Of a stretch of 64,000 bases of DNA, positions 13,181 through 24,571 are shown piece by piece. The position numbers were made by a program, and so were the translations under genes. The DNA lies in NCBI GenBank assembly GCA_964019055.1, contig OZ025207.1:7243501-7307500 (forward strand), given 5' to 3'. The stretch comes from Anthopleura xanthogrammica. Lineage: Eukaryota > Cnidaria > Anthozoa > Actiniaria > Actiniidae. Under the pieces are notes generated by a model. It had not been told where the DNA came from, searched no databases, and was given only the letters and a program-made list of their open reading frames with translations. Numbering within the stretch: the first letter of the stretch is position 1; every line of letters begins with the position of its first letter.

Positions 13181-13321
13181 TTTTTTGCTGATGGGATGAC
13201 TTTTTTGCCAAAAACACCACATTATTGCTGATGAAAAAAACGTATTGGCTGAAAACACGACGTTTTGGCTGATAAAATGAAGTTTTTGGTGAGAAAATGA
13301 GATTTTTGGTGAAAAAAGGTG

Positions 13322-13377
13322 TTTTTTGCTGAACATTTTTTTTTGGCTGAGAATTTTCTTTGGCCGATAACACGACG
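13322..13377. repeat. Variable T-rich segment of the monomer (subunits 9-11)
   Basis: This 56-bp stretch does not divide cleanly into 20-bp units and holds the longest T-run (about 8-9 T). Most differences between copies lie here. The core before the T-run appears as GCTGAACAT, GATGAACAT, GCTGAAAT, GCAGAAAT, GGCTTAGAAT, GGCTTATAAT, GCTAAAACT, GGCTGACAAT or GCATAACAT. The element after it appears as GGCTGAG, GGCTAAG, GGCTTAG or TAATTGC. These states are good diagnostic markers for monomer types and were used below to recognise HORs. Confidence 0.8.
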
Positions 13378-16016
13378 TTTTCACTGCTAAAAGCACATTT
13401 TGGGCTTGAACAGCACATTTTTGGTGAGAAAAAGAGGGTTTTGCTGAGAAAAAAGCATTTTTGCTGAAAAAAGGTCATTTTAACCCTAACAATGAGGTTT
13501 TTTGCTGATGGGATGACTTTTTTGCCAAAAACACCACATTATTGCTGATGAAAAGAACGTATTGGCTGAAAACACGACGTTTTGGCTGATAAAATGAAGT
13601 TTTTGGTGAGAAAATGAGATTTTTGGTGAAAAAAGGTGTTTTTTGCTGAAATTTGTTTTTGGCTGAGAATTTTCTTTGGCCGATAACACGACGTTTTCAC
13701 AGCTCAAAGCACATTTTGGGCGCGAACAGCACATTTTTGATGAGAAAAAGAGGGTTTTGCTGAGAAAAAAGCATTTTGGCTGAAAAAAGGTCATTTTAAC
13801 CCTAACAATGAGGTTTTTTGCTGATGGGATGACTTTTTTGCCAAAAACACCACATTATTGCTGATGAAAAAAACGTATTGGCTGAAAACACGACGTTTTG
13901 GCTGATAAAATGAAGTTTTTGGTGAGAAAATGAGATTTTTGGTGAAAAAAGGTGTTTTTTGCTGAACATTTTTTTTTGGCTGAGAATTTTCTTTGGCCGA
14001 TAACACGACGTTTTCACTGCTAAAAGCACATTTTGGGCGCGAACAGCACATTTTTGGTGAGAAAAAGAGGGTTTTGCTGAGAAAAAAGCATTTTTGCTGA
14101 AAAAAGGTCATTTTAACCCTAACAATGAGGTTTTTTGCTGATGGGATGACTTTTTTGCCAAAAACACCACATTATTGCTGATGAAAAAAACGTATTGGCT
14201 GAAAACACGACGTTTTGGCTGATAAAATGAAGTTTTTGGTGAGAAAATGAGATTTTTGGTGAAAAAAGGTGTTTTTTGCTGAACATTTTTTTTTGGCTGA
14301 TAATTTTCTTTGGCCGATAACACGACGTTTTCACTGCTAAAAGCACATTTTGGGCGCGAACAGCACATTTTTGGTGAGAAAAAGAGGGTTTTGCTGAGAA
14401 AAAAGCATTTTTGCTGAAAAAAGGTCATTTTAACCCTAACAATGAGGTTTTTTGCTGATGGGATGACTTTTTTGCCAAAAACACGACATTATTGCTGATG
14501 GAAAAAACGTATTGGCTGAAAACACGACGTTTTGGCTGATAAAATGAAGTTTTTGGTGAGAAAATGAGATTTTTGGTGAAAAAAGGTGTTTTTTGCTGAA
14601 CATTTTTTTTTTAATTGCGAATTTTCTTTGGCCGATAACACGACGTTTTCACTGCTAAAAGCACATTTTGGGCACGAACAGCACATTTTTGGTGAGAAAA
14701 AGAGGGTTTTGCTGAGAAAAAAAGCATGTTTGCTGAAAAAAGGTCATTTTAACCCTAACAATGAGGTTTTTTGCTGATGGGATGACTTTTTTGCCAAAAA
14801 CACCACATTATTGCTGATGAAAAAAACGTATTGGCTGAAAACACGACGTTTTGCCTGTTAAAATGAAGTTTTTGGTGAGAAAATGAGATTTTTGGTGAAA
14901 AAAGGTGTTTTTTGATGAACATTTTTTTTTGGCTGAGAATTTTCTTTCGCCGATAACACGACGTTTTCACTGCTAAAAGCACATTTTGGGCGCGAACAGC
15001 ACATTTTCGGTGAGAAAAAGAGGGTTTTGATGAGAAAAAAGCATTTTCGCTGAAAAAAGGTCATTTTAACCCTAACAATGAGGTTTTTTGCTTATGGGAT
15101 GACTTTTTTGCCAAAAACACGACATTATTGCTGATGAAAAAAAACGTATTGGCTGAAAACACGACGTTTTGGCTGATAAGATGAAGTTTTTGGTGAGAAA
15201 ATGAGATTTTTGGTGAAAAAAGGTGTTTTTTGCTGAACATTTTTTTTTGGCTGAGAATTTTCTTTGGCCGATAACACGACGTTTTCACTGCTAAAAGCAC
15301 ATTTTGGGCGCGAACAGCACATTTTTGGTGAGAAAAAGAGGGTTTTGCTGAGAAAAAAGCATTTTTGCTGAAAAAAGGTCATTTTAATCCTAACAATGAG
15401 GTTTTTTGCTGATGGGATGACTTTTTTGCCAAAAACACGACATTATTGCTGATGAAAAAAAACGTATTGGCTGAAAACACGACGTTTTGGCTGATAAGAT
15501 GAAGTTTTTGGTGAGAAAATGAGATTTTTGGTGAAAAAAGCTGTTTTTGGCTTAGAATTTGTTTTTGGCTGAGAATTTTCCTTTGCCGATAACACGACGT
15601 TTTCATTGCTAAAAGCACATTTTGGTCGCGAACAGCACATTTTCGGTGAGAAAAAGAGGGTTTTGATGAGAAAAAAGCATTTTCGCTGAAAAAAGGTCAT
15701 TTTAACCCTAACAATGAGGTTTTTTGCTTATGGGATGACTTTTTTGCCAAAAACACGACATTATTGCTGATGAAAAAAACGTATTGGCTGAAAACACGAC
15801 GTTTTGGCTGATAAGATGAAGTTTTTGGTGAGAAAATGAGATTTTTGGTGAAAAAAGCTGTTTTTGGCTTAGAATTTTTTTTTGGCTGAGAATTTTCTTT
15901 CGCCGATAACACGACGTTTTCACTGCTAAAAGCACATTTTGGGCGCGAACAGCACATTTTCGGTGAGAAAAAGAGGGTTTTGATGAGAAAAAAGCATTTT
16001 CGCTGAAAAAAGGTCA

Positions 16017-17283
16017 TTTTAACCCTAACAATGAGGTTTTTTGCTGATGGGATGACTTTTTTGCCAAAAACACGACATTATTGCTGATGAAAAAAAACGT
16101 ATTGGCTGAAAACACGACGTTTTGGCTGATAAAATGAAGTTTTTGGTGAGAAAATGAGATTTTTGGTGAAAAAAGCTTTTTTTGGCTTAGAATTTTTTTT
16201 TGGCTGAGAATTTTCTTTTCCGATAACACGACGTTTTCACTGCTAAAAGCACATTTTGGGCGCGAACAGCACATTTTTGGTGAGAAAAAGAGGGTTTTGC
16301 TGAGAAAAAAGCATTTTTGCTGAAAAAAGGTCATTTTAACCCTAACAATGAGGTTTTTTGCTGATGGGATGACTTTTTTGCCAAAAACACCACATTATTG
16401 CTGATGAAAAAAACGTATTGGCTGAAGACACGACGTTTTGGATGATAAAATGAAGTTTTTGGTGAGAAAATGAGATTTTTGGTGAAAAAAGCTGTTTTTG
16501 GCTTATTTTTTTTTGGCTGAGAATTTTCTTTTGCCGATAACACGACGTTTTCACTGCTAAAAGCACATTTTGGGCGCAAATAGCTCATTTTTGGTGAGAA
16601 ACAGAGTGTTTTGCTGAGAAAAAAGCATTTTTGCTGAAAAAAGGTCATTTTAACCCTAACAATGAGGTTTTTTGCTGATGGGATGACTTTTTTTGCCAAA
16701 AACACGACATTATTGCTGATGAAAAAAACGTATTGGCTGAAAACACGACGTTTTGGCTGATAAAATGAAGTTTTTGGTGAGAAAATGAGATTTTTGGTGA
16801 AAAAAGGTGTTTTTTGCTGAAATTTTTTTTTTGGCTGAGAATTTTCTTTGGCCGATAACACGACGTTTTCTCTGCTAAAAGCACATTTTGGGCGCGAATA
16901 GCACATTTGTGGTGAGAAAAAGAGGGTTTTGCTGAGAAAAAAGCATTTTTGCTGAAAAAAGGTCATTTTAACCCTAACAATGAGGTTTTTTGCTGATGGG
17001 ATGACTTTTTTGCCAAAAACACGACATTATTGCTGATGAAAAAAACGTATTGGCTGAAAACGTGACGTTTTGGCTGATAAAATGAAGTTTTTGGTGAGAA
17101 AATGAGATTTTTGGTAAAAAAAAGGTGTTTTTTGATGAACATTTTTTTTTGGCTGAGAATTTTCTTTGGCCGATAACACGACGTTTTCACTGCTAAAAGC
17201 ACATTTTGGGCGCGAACAGCACATTTTTGGTGAGAAAAAGAGGGTTTTGCTGAGAAAAAAGCATTTTTGCTGAAAAAAGGTCA
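16017..17283. repeat. Tetramer HOR copy 1 (1267 bp)
   Basis: Four monomers with distinctive states. The second carries GGATGATAAAATG, GCGCAAATAGCTC and AAACAGAGTG. The third carries TTTTCTCTGC and GCGCGAATAGCACATTTGTGG. The fourth carries AAAACGTGACG and GATGAACAT. The same order recurs 1267 bp downstream. Confidence 0.85.
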
Positions 17284-18550
17284 TTTTAACCCTAACAATG
17301 AGGTTTTTTGCTGATGGGATGACTTTTTTGCCAAAAACACGACATTATTGCTGATAAAAAAAACGTATTGGCTGAAAACACGACGTTTTGGCTGATAAAA
17401 TGAAGTTTTTGGTGAGAAAATGAGATTTTTGGTGAAAAAAGCTGTTTTTGGCTTAGAATTTTTTTTTGGCTGAGAATTTTCTTTTCCGATAACACGACGT
17501 TTTCACTGCTAAAAGCACATTTTGGGCGCGAACAGCACATTTTTGGTGAGAAAAAGAGGGTTTTGCTGAGAAAAAAGCATTTTTGCTGAAAAAAGGTCAT
17601 TTTAACCCTAACAATGAGGTTTTTTGCTGATGGGATGACTTTTTTGCCAAAAACACCACATTATTGCTGATGAAAAAAACGTATTGGCTGAAAACACGAC
17701 GTTTTGGATGATAAAATGAAGTTTTTGGTGAGAAAATGAGATTTTTGGTGAAAAAAGCTGTTTTTGGCTTACAATTTTTTTTTGGCTGAGAATTTTCTTT
17801 TGCCGATAACACGACGTTTTCACTGCTAAAAGCACATTTTGGGCGCAAATAGCTCATTTTTGGTGAGAAACAGAGTGTTTTGCTGAGAAAAAAGCATTTT
17901 TGCTGAAAAAAGGTCATTTTAACCCTAACAATGAGGTTTTTTGCTGATGGGATGACTTTTTTGCCAAAAACACGACATTATTGCTGATGAAAAAAACGTA
18001 TTGGCTGAAAACACGACGTTTTGGCTGATAAAATGAAGTTTTTGGTGAGAAAATGAGATTTTTGGTGAAAAAAGGTGTTTTTTGCTGAAATTTTTTTTTT
18101 GGCTGAGAATTTTCTTTGGCCGATAACACGACGTTTTCTCTGCTAAAAGCACATTTTGGGCGCGAATAGCACATTTGTGGTGAGAAAAAGAGGGTTTTGC
18201 TGAGAAAAAAGCATTTTCGTTGAAAAAAGGTCATTTCAACCCTAACAATGAGGTTTTTTGCTGATGGGATGACTTTTTTGCCAAAAACACCACATTATTG
18301 CTGATGAAAAAAACGTATTGGCTGAAAACGTGACGTTTTGGCTGATAAAATGAAGTTTTTGGTGAGAAAATGAGATTTTTGGTGAAAAAAAGGTGTTTTT
18401 TGATGAACATTTTTTTTTGGCTGAGAATTTTCTTTTCCGATAACACGACGTTTTCACTGCTAAAAGCACATTTTGGGCGCGAACAGCACATTTTTGGTGA
18501 GAAAAAGAGGGTTTTGCTGAGAAAAAAGCATTTTGGCTGAAAAAAGGTCA
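17284..18550. repeat. Tetramer HOR copy 2 (1267 bp)
   Basis: Repeats the markers of copy 1 at a shift of 1267-1269 bp: GCGCAAATAGCTC near 17842, TTTTCTCTGC near 18136, AAAACGTGACG near 18327. Differences include the sequence around GGCTTACAAT (shortened in copy 1, near 16501) and the CTTTTCCGATAAC state near 18432, where copy 1 has CTTTGGCCGATAAC. Confidence 0.85.
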
Positions 18551-19819
18551 TTTTAACCCTAACAATGAGGTTTTTTGCTGATGGGATGACTTTTTTGCCA
18601 AAAACACCACATTATTGCTGATGAAAAAAACGTATTGGCTGAAAACACGACGTTTTGGCTGATAAAATGAAGTTTTTGGTGAGAAAATGAGATTTTTGGT
18701 GAAAAAAGGTGTTTTTTGCTGAACATTTTTTTTTTAATTGCGAATTTTCTTTCGCCGATAAGACGACGTTTTCACTGCTAAAAGCACATTTTGGGCGCGA
18801 ACAGCACATTTTTGGTGAGAAAAAGAGGGTTTTGCTGAGAAAAAAGCATTTTTGCTGAAAAAAGGTCATTTTAACCCTAACAATGAGGTTTTTTGCTGAT
18901 GGGATGACTTTTTTGCCAAAAACACGACATTATTGCCGATGAAAAGAACGTATTGGCTGAAAACACGACGTTTTGGCTGATAAAATGAAGTTTTTGGTGA
19001 GAAAATGAGATTTTTGGTGAAAAAAGGTGTTTTTTGCTGAAATTTTTTTTTGGCTGAGAATTTTCTTTTGCCGATAATACGACGTTTTCACTGCTAAAAG
19101 CACATTTTGGGCGCGAACAGCACATTTTTGGTGAGAAAAAGAGGGTTTTGCTGAGAAAAAAGCATTTTTGCTGAAAAAAGGTCATTTTAACCCTAACAAT
19201 GAGGTTTTTTGCTGATGGGATGACTTTTTTGCCAAAAACACGACATTATTGCTGATGAAAAAAACGTATTGGCTGAAAACACGACGTTTTGGCTGATAAA
19301 ATGAAGTTTTTGGTGAGAAAATGAGATTTTTGGTGAAAAAAGGTGTTTTTTGATGAACATTTTTTTTTGGCTGAGAATTTTCTTTGGCAGATAACACGAC
19401 GTTTTCACTGCTAAAAGCACATTTTGGGCGCGAACAGCACATTTTTGGTGAGAAAAAGAGGGTTTTGCTGAGAAAAAAGCATTTTTGCTGAAAAAAGGTC
19501 ATTTTAACCCTAACAATGAGGTTTTTTGCTGATGGGATGACTTTTTTGCCAAAAACACCACATTATTGCTGATGAAAAAAACGTATTGGCTGAAAACACG
19601 ACGTTTTGGCTGATAAAATGAAGTTTTTGGTGAGAAAATGAGATTTTTGGTGAAAAAAGGTGTTTTTTGCTGAACATTTTTTTTTTAATTGCGAATTTTC
19701 TTTCGCCGATAAGACGACGTTTTCACTGCTAAAAGCACATTTTGGGCGCGAACAGCACATTTTTGGTGAGAAAAAGAGGGTTTTGCTGAAAAAAAAGCAT
19801 TTTTGCTGAAAAAAGGTTA
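18551..19819. repeat. Two TAATTGC-type monomers 951 bp apart
   Basis: The 318-bp monomers at 18551 and 19502 share GAACAT, TAATTGC and the otherwise unseen TTTCGCCGATAAGACGACG, at a spacing of three monomers. The two monomers between them (18869, 19185) are not repeated after 19820, so this is one monomer copied at trimer spacing and not a complete HOR. Confidence 0.7.
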
Positions 19820-22037
19820 TTTTAACCCTAACAATGAGGTTTTTTGCTGATGGGATGACTTTTTTGCCAAAAACACCACATTATTGCTGATGAAAAAAAC
19901 GTATTGGCTGAAAACACGACGTTTTGGCTGATAAAATGAAGTTTTTGGTGAGAAAATGAGATTTTTGGTGAAAAAAGGTGTTTTTGGCTGAACATTTTTT
20001 TTGGCTGAGAATTTTCTTTGGCCGATAACACGACGTTTTCACTGCTAAAAGCACATTTTGGGCACGAACAGCACATTTTTGGTGAGAAAAAGAGGGTTTT
20101 CCTGAGAAAAAAAGCATGTTTGCTTAAAAAAGGTCATTTTAACCCTAACAATGAGGTTTTTTGCTGATGGGATGACTTTTTTGCCAAAAACACCACATTA
20201 TTGCTGATGAAAAAAACGTATTGGCTGAAAAAACGACGTTTTGGCTGATAAAATGAAGTTTTTGGTGAGAAAATGAGATTTTTGGTGAAAAAAGGTGTTT
20301 TTTGCTGAAATTTTTTTTTTGTCTGAGAATTTTCTTTCGCCGATAACACGACGTTTTCACTGCTAAAAGCACATTTTGGGCGCGAACAGCACATTTTTGG
20401 TGAGAAGAGAGGGTTTTGCTGAGAAAAAAGCATTTTGGCTGAAAAAAGATCATTTTAACCCTAACAATGAGGTTTTTTGCTGATGGGATGACTTTTTTTG
20501 CCAAAAACACCACATTATTGCTGATGAAAAAAACGTATTGGCTGAAAACACGACGTTTTGGCTGATAAAATGAAGTTTTTGGTGAGAAAATGAGATTTTT
20601 GGTGAAAAAATATTTTTTTTGCTGAACATTTTTTTTTGGCTGAGAATTTTCTTTCGCCAATAACACGACGTTTTCACTGCTAAAAGCACATTTTGGGCGC
20701 GAACAGCATATTTTTGGTGAGAAAAAGAGGGTTTTGCTGAGAAAAAAGCATTTTTGCTGAAAAAAGGTCATTTTAACCCTAACAATGAGGTTTTTTGCTG
20801 ATGGGATGACTTTTTTTGCTAAAAACACCACATTATTGCTGATGAAAAAAACGTATTGGCTGAAAACACGACGTTTTGGCTGATAAAATGAAGTTTTTGG
20901 TGGGAAAATGAGATTTTTGGTGAAGAAAGTTTTTTTTTGCTGAACATTTCTTTTTGGCTGAGAATTTTCTTTGGCCAATAACACGAGGTTTTCACTGCTA
21001 AAAGCACATTTTGGGCGCGAACAGCACATTTTTGGTGAGAAAAAGAAGGTTTTGCTGAGAAAAAAGCATTTTTGCTGAAAAAACGTCATTTTAACCCTAA
21101 CAATGAGGTTTTTTGCTGATGGGATGACTTTTTTTGCCAAAAACACGACATTATTGCTGATGAAAAAACCTATTGGCTGAAAACACGACGTTTTGGCTGA
21201 TAAAATGAAGTTTTTGGTGAGAAAATGAGATTTTTGGTGAAAAAAGATTTTTTTTGCTGAACATTTTTTTTTGGCTGAGAATTTTCCTTCCCCAATAACA
21301 CGACGTTTTCACTGCTAAAAGCACATTTTGGGCGCGAACAGCACATTTTTGGTGAGAAAAAGAGGGTTTTGCTGAGAAAAAAGGATTTTTGCTGAAAAAA
21401 CGTCATTTTAACCCTAACAATGAGGTTTTTTGTTGATGGGATGACTTTTTTGCCAAAAACACCACATTATTGGTGATGAAAAAACGTATTGGCTAAAAAC
21501 ACGACGTTTTGGCTGATAAAATGAAGTTTTTGGTGAGAAAATGAGATTTTTGGTGAAAAAAGGTGTTTTTTTGCTGAAAATTTTTTTTTGGCTCAGAATT
21601 TTCTTTTGCCGATAACACGACGTTTTCACTGCTAAAAGTACATTTTGGGCGCGAGCAGCACATTTTTGGTGAGAAAAAGAGGGTTTTGCTGAGAAAAAAG
21701 CATTTTTGCTGAAAAAAAGGCATTTTAACCCTAACAATGAGGTTTTTTGCTGATGGGATGACTTTTTTGCCAAAAACGCGACATTATTGCTGATAAAAAT
21801 ACTATTGGCTGAAAACACGACGTTTTGGCTGATAAAATGAAGTTTTTGGTGAGAAAATGAGATTTCAGGTGAAAAAAGGTGTTTTTGGCTGACAATTTTT
21901 TTTTGGCTGAGAATTTTGTTTTGCCGATAACACGACGTTTTCACTGCTAAAAGCACATTTTGGGCGCGAACAGCACATTTTTGGTGAGAAAAAGAGGGTT
22001 TTGCTGGGAAAAAAGCATTTTTGCTGAAAAAAGGTCA
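19820..22037. repeat. Transitional stretch with longer and more diverged monomers
   Basis: Several copies carry an extra T in the GACTTTTTTTTGCC run or other small indels, so some are 318 bp. They also have private states such as AAAATATTTTTTTTGC (near 20610), GAAGAAAGTTTTTTTTTGC (near 20930), AAAACGTCATTTT in place of AAAAGGTCATTTT, and CCAATAACACG. Because 318 is divisible by three, one minus-strand frame stays open across about three monomers here (20145-21146); I regard that as a length effect, not a gene. Confidence 0.65.
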
Positions 22038-23303
22038 TTTTAACCCTAACAATGAGGTTTTTTGCTGATGGGATGACTTTTTTGCCAAAAACACCACATT
22101 ATTGCTGATGAAAAAAACATAATGGCTGAAAACACGACGTTTTGGCTGATAAAATGAAGTTTTTGGTGAGAAAATGAGATTTTTGGTGAAAAAAGGTGTT
22201 TTTGTTGAAAATTTTTTTTTGGCTGAGAATTTTCTTTTCCCGATAACACGACGTTTTCACTGCTAAAAGCACATTTTGGGCGCGAACAGCACATTTTTGG
22301 TGAGAAAAAGAGGGTTTTGCTGAGAAAAAAGCATTTTGGCTGAAAAAAGGTCATTTTAACCCTAACAATGAGGTTTTTTGCTGATGGGATGACTTTTTTG
22401 CCAAAAACACCACATTATTGCTGATGAAAAAAACGTATTGGCTGAAAACACGACATTTTGACTGATAAAATGAAGTTTTTGGTGAGAAAATGAGATTTTT
22501 GGTGAAAAAAGGTGTTTTTTGCTAAAAATTTTTTTTTGGCTAAGAATTTTCTTTTGCCGATAACACGACGTTTTCACTGCTAAAAGCACATTTTGGGCGC
22601 GAAAAGCACATTTTTGGTGAGAAAAAGAGGGTTTTGCTGAGGAAAAAGCATTTTGGCTGAAAAAAGGTCATTTTAACCCTAACAATGAGGTTTTTTGCTG
22701 ATGGGATGACTTTTTTGCCAAAAACACCACATTATTGCTGATGAAAAAAACATAATGGCTGAAAACACGACGTTTTGGCTGATAAAATGAAGTTTTTGGT
22801 GAGAAAATGAGATTTTTGGTGAAAAAAGGTGATTTTGTTAAAAATATTTTTTTGGCTGAGAATTTTCTTTTCCCGATAACACGACGTTTTCACTGCTAAA
22901 AGCACATTTTGGGCGCGAACAGCACATTTTTGGTGAGAAAAAGAGGGTTTTGCTGAGAAAAAAGCATTTTGGCTGAAAAAAGGTCATTTTAACCCTAACA
23001 ATGAGGTTTTTTGCTGATGGGATGACTTTTTTGCCAAAAACACCACATTATTGCTGATGAAAAAAACGTATTGGCCGAAAACACGACATTTTGACTGATA
23101 AAATGAAGTTTTTGGTGAGAAAATGAGATTTTTGGTGAAAAAAGGTGTTTTTTGCTAAACATTTTTTTTTGGCTAAGAATTTTCTTTTCCCGATAACACG
23201 ACGTTTTCACTGCTAAAAGCACATTTTGGGCGCGAACAGCACATTTTTGGTGAGAAAAAGAGGGTTTTGCTGAGAAAAAAGCATTTTTGCTGAAAAAAGG
23301 TCA
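22038..23303. repeat. Dimer of ~633 bp present twice
   Basis: Monomers at 22038 and 22671 share AAAAAACATAATGGCTG and a CTTTTCCCGATAAC state. Monomers at 22354 and 22987 share CGACATTTTGACTG and GGCTAAG. The second copy has GGTGATTTTGTTAAAAATA in the variable segment where the first has GGTGTTTTTGTTGAAAATT. This is the first appearance of the GACATTTTGACTG state that defines type B monomers further on. Confidence 0.75.
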
Positions 23304-24571
23304 TTTTAACCCTAACAATGAGGTTTTTTGCTGATGGGATGACTTTTTTGCCAAAAACACGACATTATTGCTGATGAAAAAAACGTATTGGCTGAAAACA
23401 CGACATTTTGACTGATAAAATGAAGTTTTTGGTGAGAAAATGAGATTTTTGGTGAAAAAAGGTGTTTTTTGCTGAAAATTTTTTTTTGGCTAAGAATTTT
23501 CTTTTGCCGATAACACGACGTTTTCACTGCTAAAAGCACATTTTGGGCGCGAAAAGCACATTTTTGGTGAGAAAAAGAGGGTTTTGCTGAGGAAAAAGCA
23601 TTTTGGCTGAAAAAAGGTCATTTTAACCCTAAAAATGAGGTTTTTTGCTGATGGGATGACTTTTTTGCCAAAAACACCACATTATTGCTGATGAAAAAAA
23701 CGTATTGGCTGAAAACACGACGTTTTGGTTGATAAAATGAAGTTTTTGGTGAGAAAATGAGATTTTTGGTGAAAAAAGGTGTTTTTCGCTAAACATTTTT
23801 TTTTGGCTGAGAATTTTCTTTGGCCGATAACACGACGTTTTCACTGATAAAAGCACATTTTGGGCGCGAACAGCACATTTTTGGTGAGAAAAAGAGGGTT
23901 TTGCTGAGAAAAAAGCATTTTTGCTGAAAAAAGGTCATTTTAACCCTAACAATGAGGTTTTTTGCTGATGGGATGACTTTTTTGCCAAAAACACCACATT
24001 ATTGCTGATGAAAAAAACGTATTGGCTGAAAACACGTTGTTTTGGCTGATAAAATGAAGTTTTTGGTGAGAAAATGAGATTTTTGGTGAAAAAAGGTGTT
24101 TTTTGGTAAAACTTTTTTTTTGGCTGAGAATTTTCTTTTGCCGATAACACAACGTTTTCACTGCTAAAAGCAAATTTTGGGCGCGAACAGCACATTTTTG
24201 GTGAGAAAAAGAGGGTTTTGCTGAGAAAAAAGCATTTTGGCTGAAAAAAGGTCATTTTAACCCTAACAATGAGGTTTTTTGCTGATGGGATGACTTTTTT
24301 GCCAAAAACACGACATTATTGCTGATGAAAAAAACCTATTGGCTGAAAACACGACATTTTGACTGATAAAATGAAGTTTTTGGTGAGAAAATGAGATTTT
24401 TGGTGAAAAAAGGTGTTTTTTGCTGAACATTTTTTTTTGGCTAAGAATTTTCTTTTGCCGATAACACGACGTTTTCACTGCTAAAAGCACATTTTGGGCG
24501 CGAAAAGCACATTTTTGGTGAGAAAAAGAGGGTTTTGCTGAGGAAAAAGCATTTTGGCTGAAAAAAGGTCA

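Larger units (their letters stand above)
13161..13477. repeat. Reference 317-bp monomer, built of 16 degenerate ~20-bp subunits
   Basis: I cut this copy at each T-tract and obtained 16 subunits. Subunits 1-8 start at 13161, 13181, 13201, 13222, 13243, 13263, 13283 and 13303. Subunits 9-11 share 13322-13377. Subunits 12-16 start at 13378, 13398, 13418, 13439 and 13458. Lengths are 19-21 bp outside the 9-11 segment. Typical subunits are TTTTTGGTGAGAAAATGAGA (7), TTTTTGCTGAAAAAAGGTCA (16) and TTTTGGCTGATAAAATGAAG (6): T-tract, G/C-containing core, A-tract, purine-rich tail. The monomer therefore most likely arose by amplification of a ~20-bp ancestor, divergence, and re-amplification as a 317-bp block. 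Counting this copy with the commoner GCGC version of subunit 13 gives about 36% GC, with 71 G and 42 C. Confidence 0.92.
12845..14110. repeat. Dimer of ~633 bp present twice in tandem
   Basis: Monomers at 12845 and 13478 (316 bp each) look identical and share private states: GATGAAAAGAACG, GCTGAAATTTGTTTTTGG, TTTTCACAGCTCAAAGC and TTTTTGATGAG. They alternate with monomers at 13161 and 13794, which differ from each other mainly at GGGCTTG versus GGGCGCG. This is a recent two-monomer duplication inside an otherwise monomeric domain. Confidence 0.85.
174..16016. repeat. Left domain, mostly monomeric 317-bp copies
   Basis: About 50 monomers without a sustained higher-order period. Variant states are mixed from copy to copy: GGCTTAGAAT/GGCTTATAAT copies cluster around 3.3-5.5 kb, 9.1-9.9 kb and 15.4-16.2 kb, GATGAACAT copies are scattered, and TAATTGC copies occur near 6385, 8291, 11148 and 14612. 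Local duplications are present (listed separately). The domain looks like a region homogenised mainly one monomer at a time, or an older array whose HOR order has decayed. Confidence 0.7.

Noticed and set aside
13398..13417. CENP-B box around GGGCGCGAAC.
   Set aside because: Neither strand fits the known core pattern TTCG....A..CGGG; I could not align the essential bases.
16331..16966. A 211-codon minus-strand frame across two monomers.
   Set aside because: Same cause: small indels let the frame pass the phase box once. The related tetramer copy 1267 bp downstream breaks it into separate frames, so it is not conserved.
20145..21146. A 333-codon open frame on the minus strand, the longest in the window.
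   Set aside because: It spans about three monomers because two neighbouring copies are 318 bp (divisible by three), so the frame is not shifted. The translation is the usual monomer-derived F/K/S-rich sequence repeated three times, without any domain, signal or codon bias of its own.
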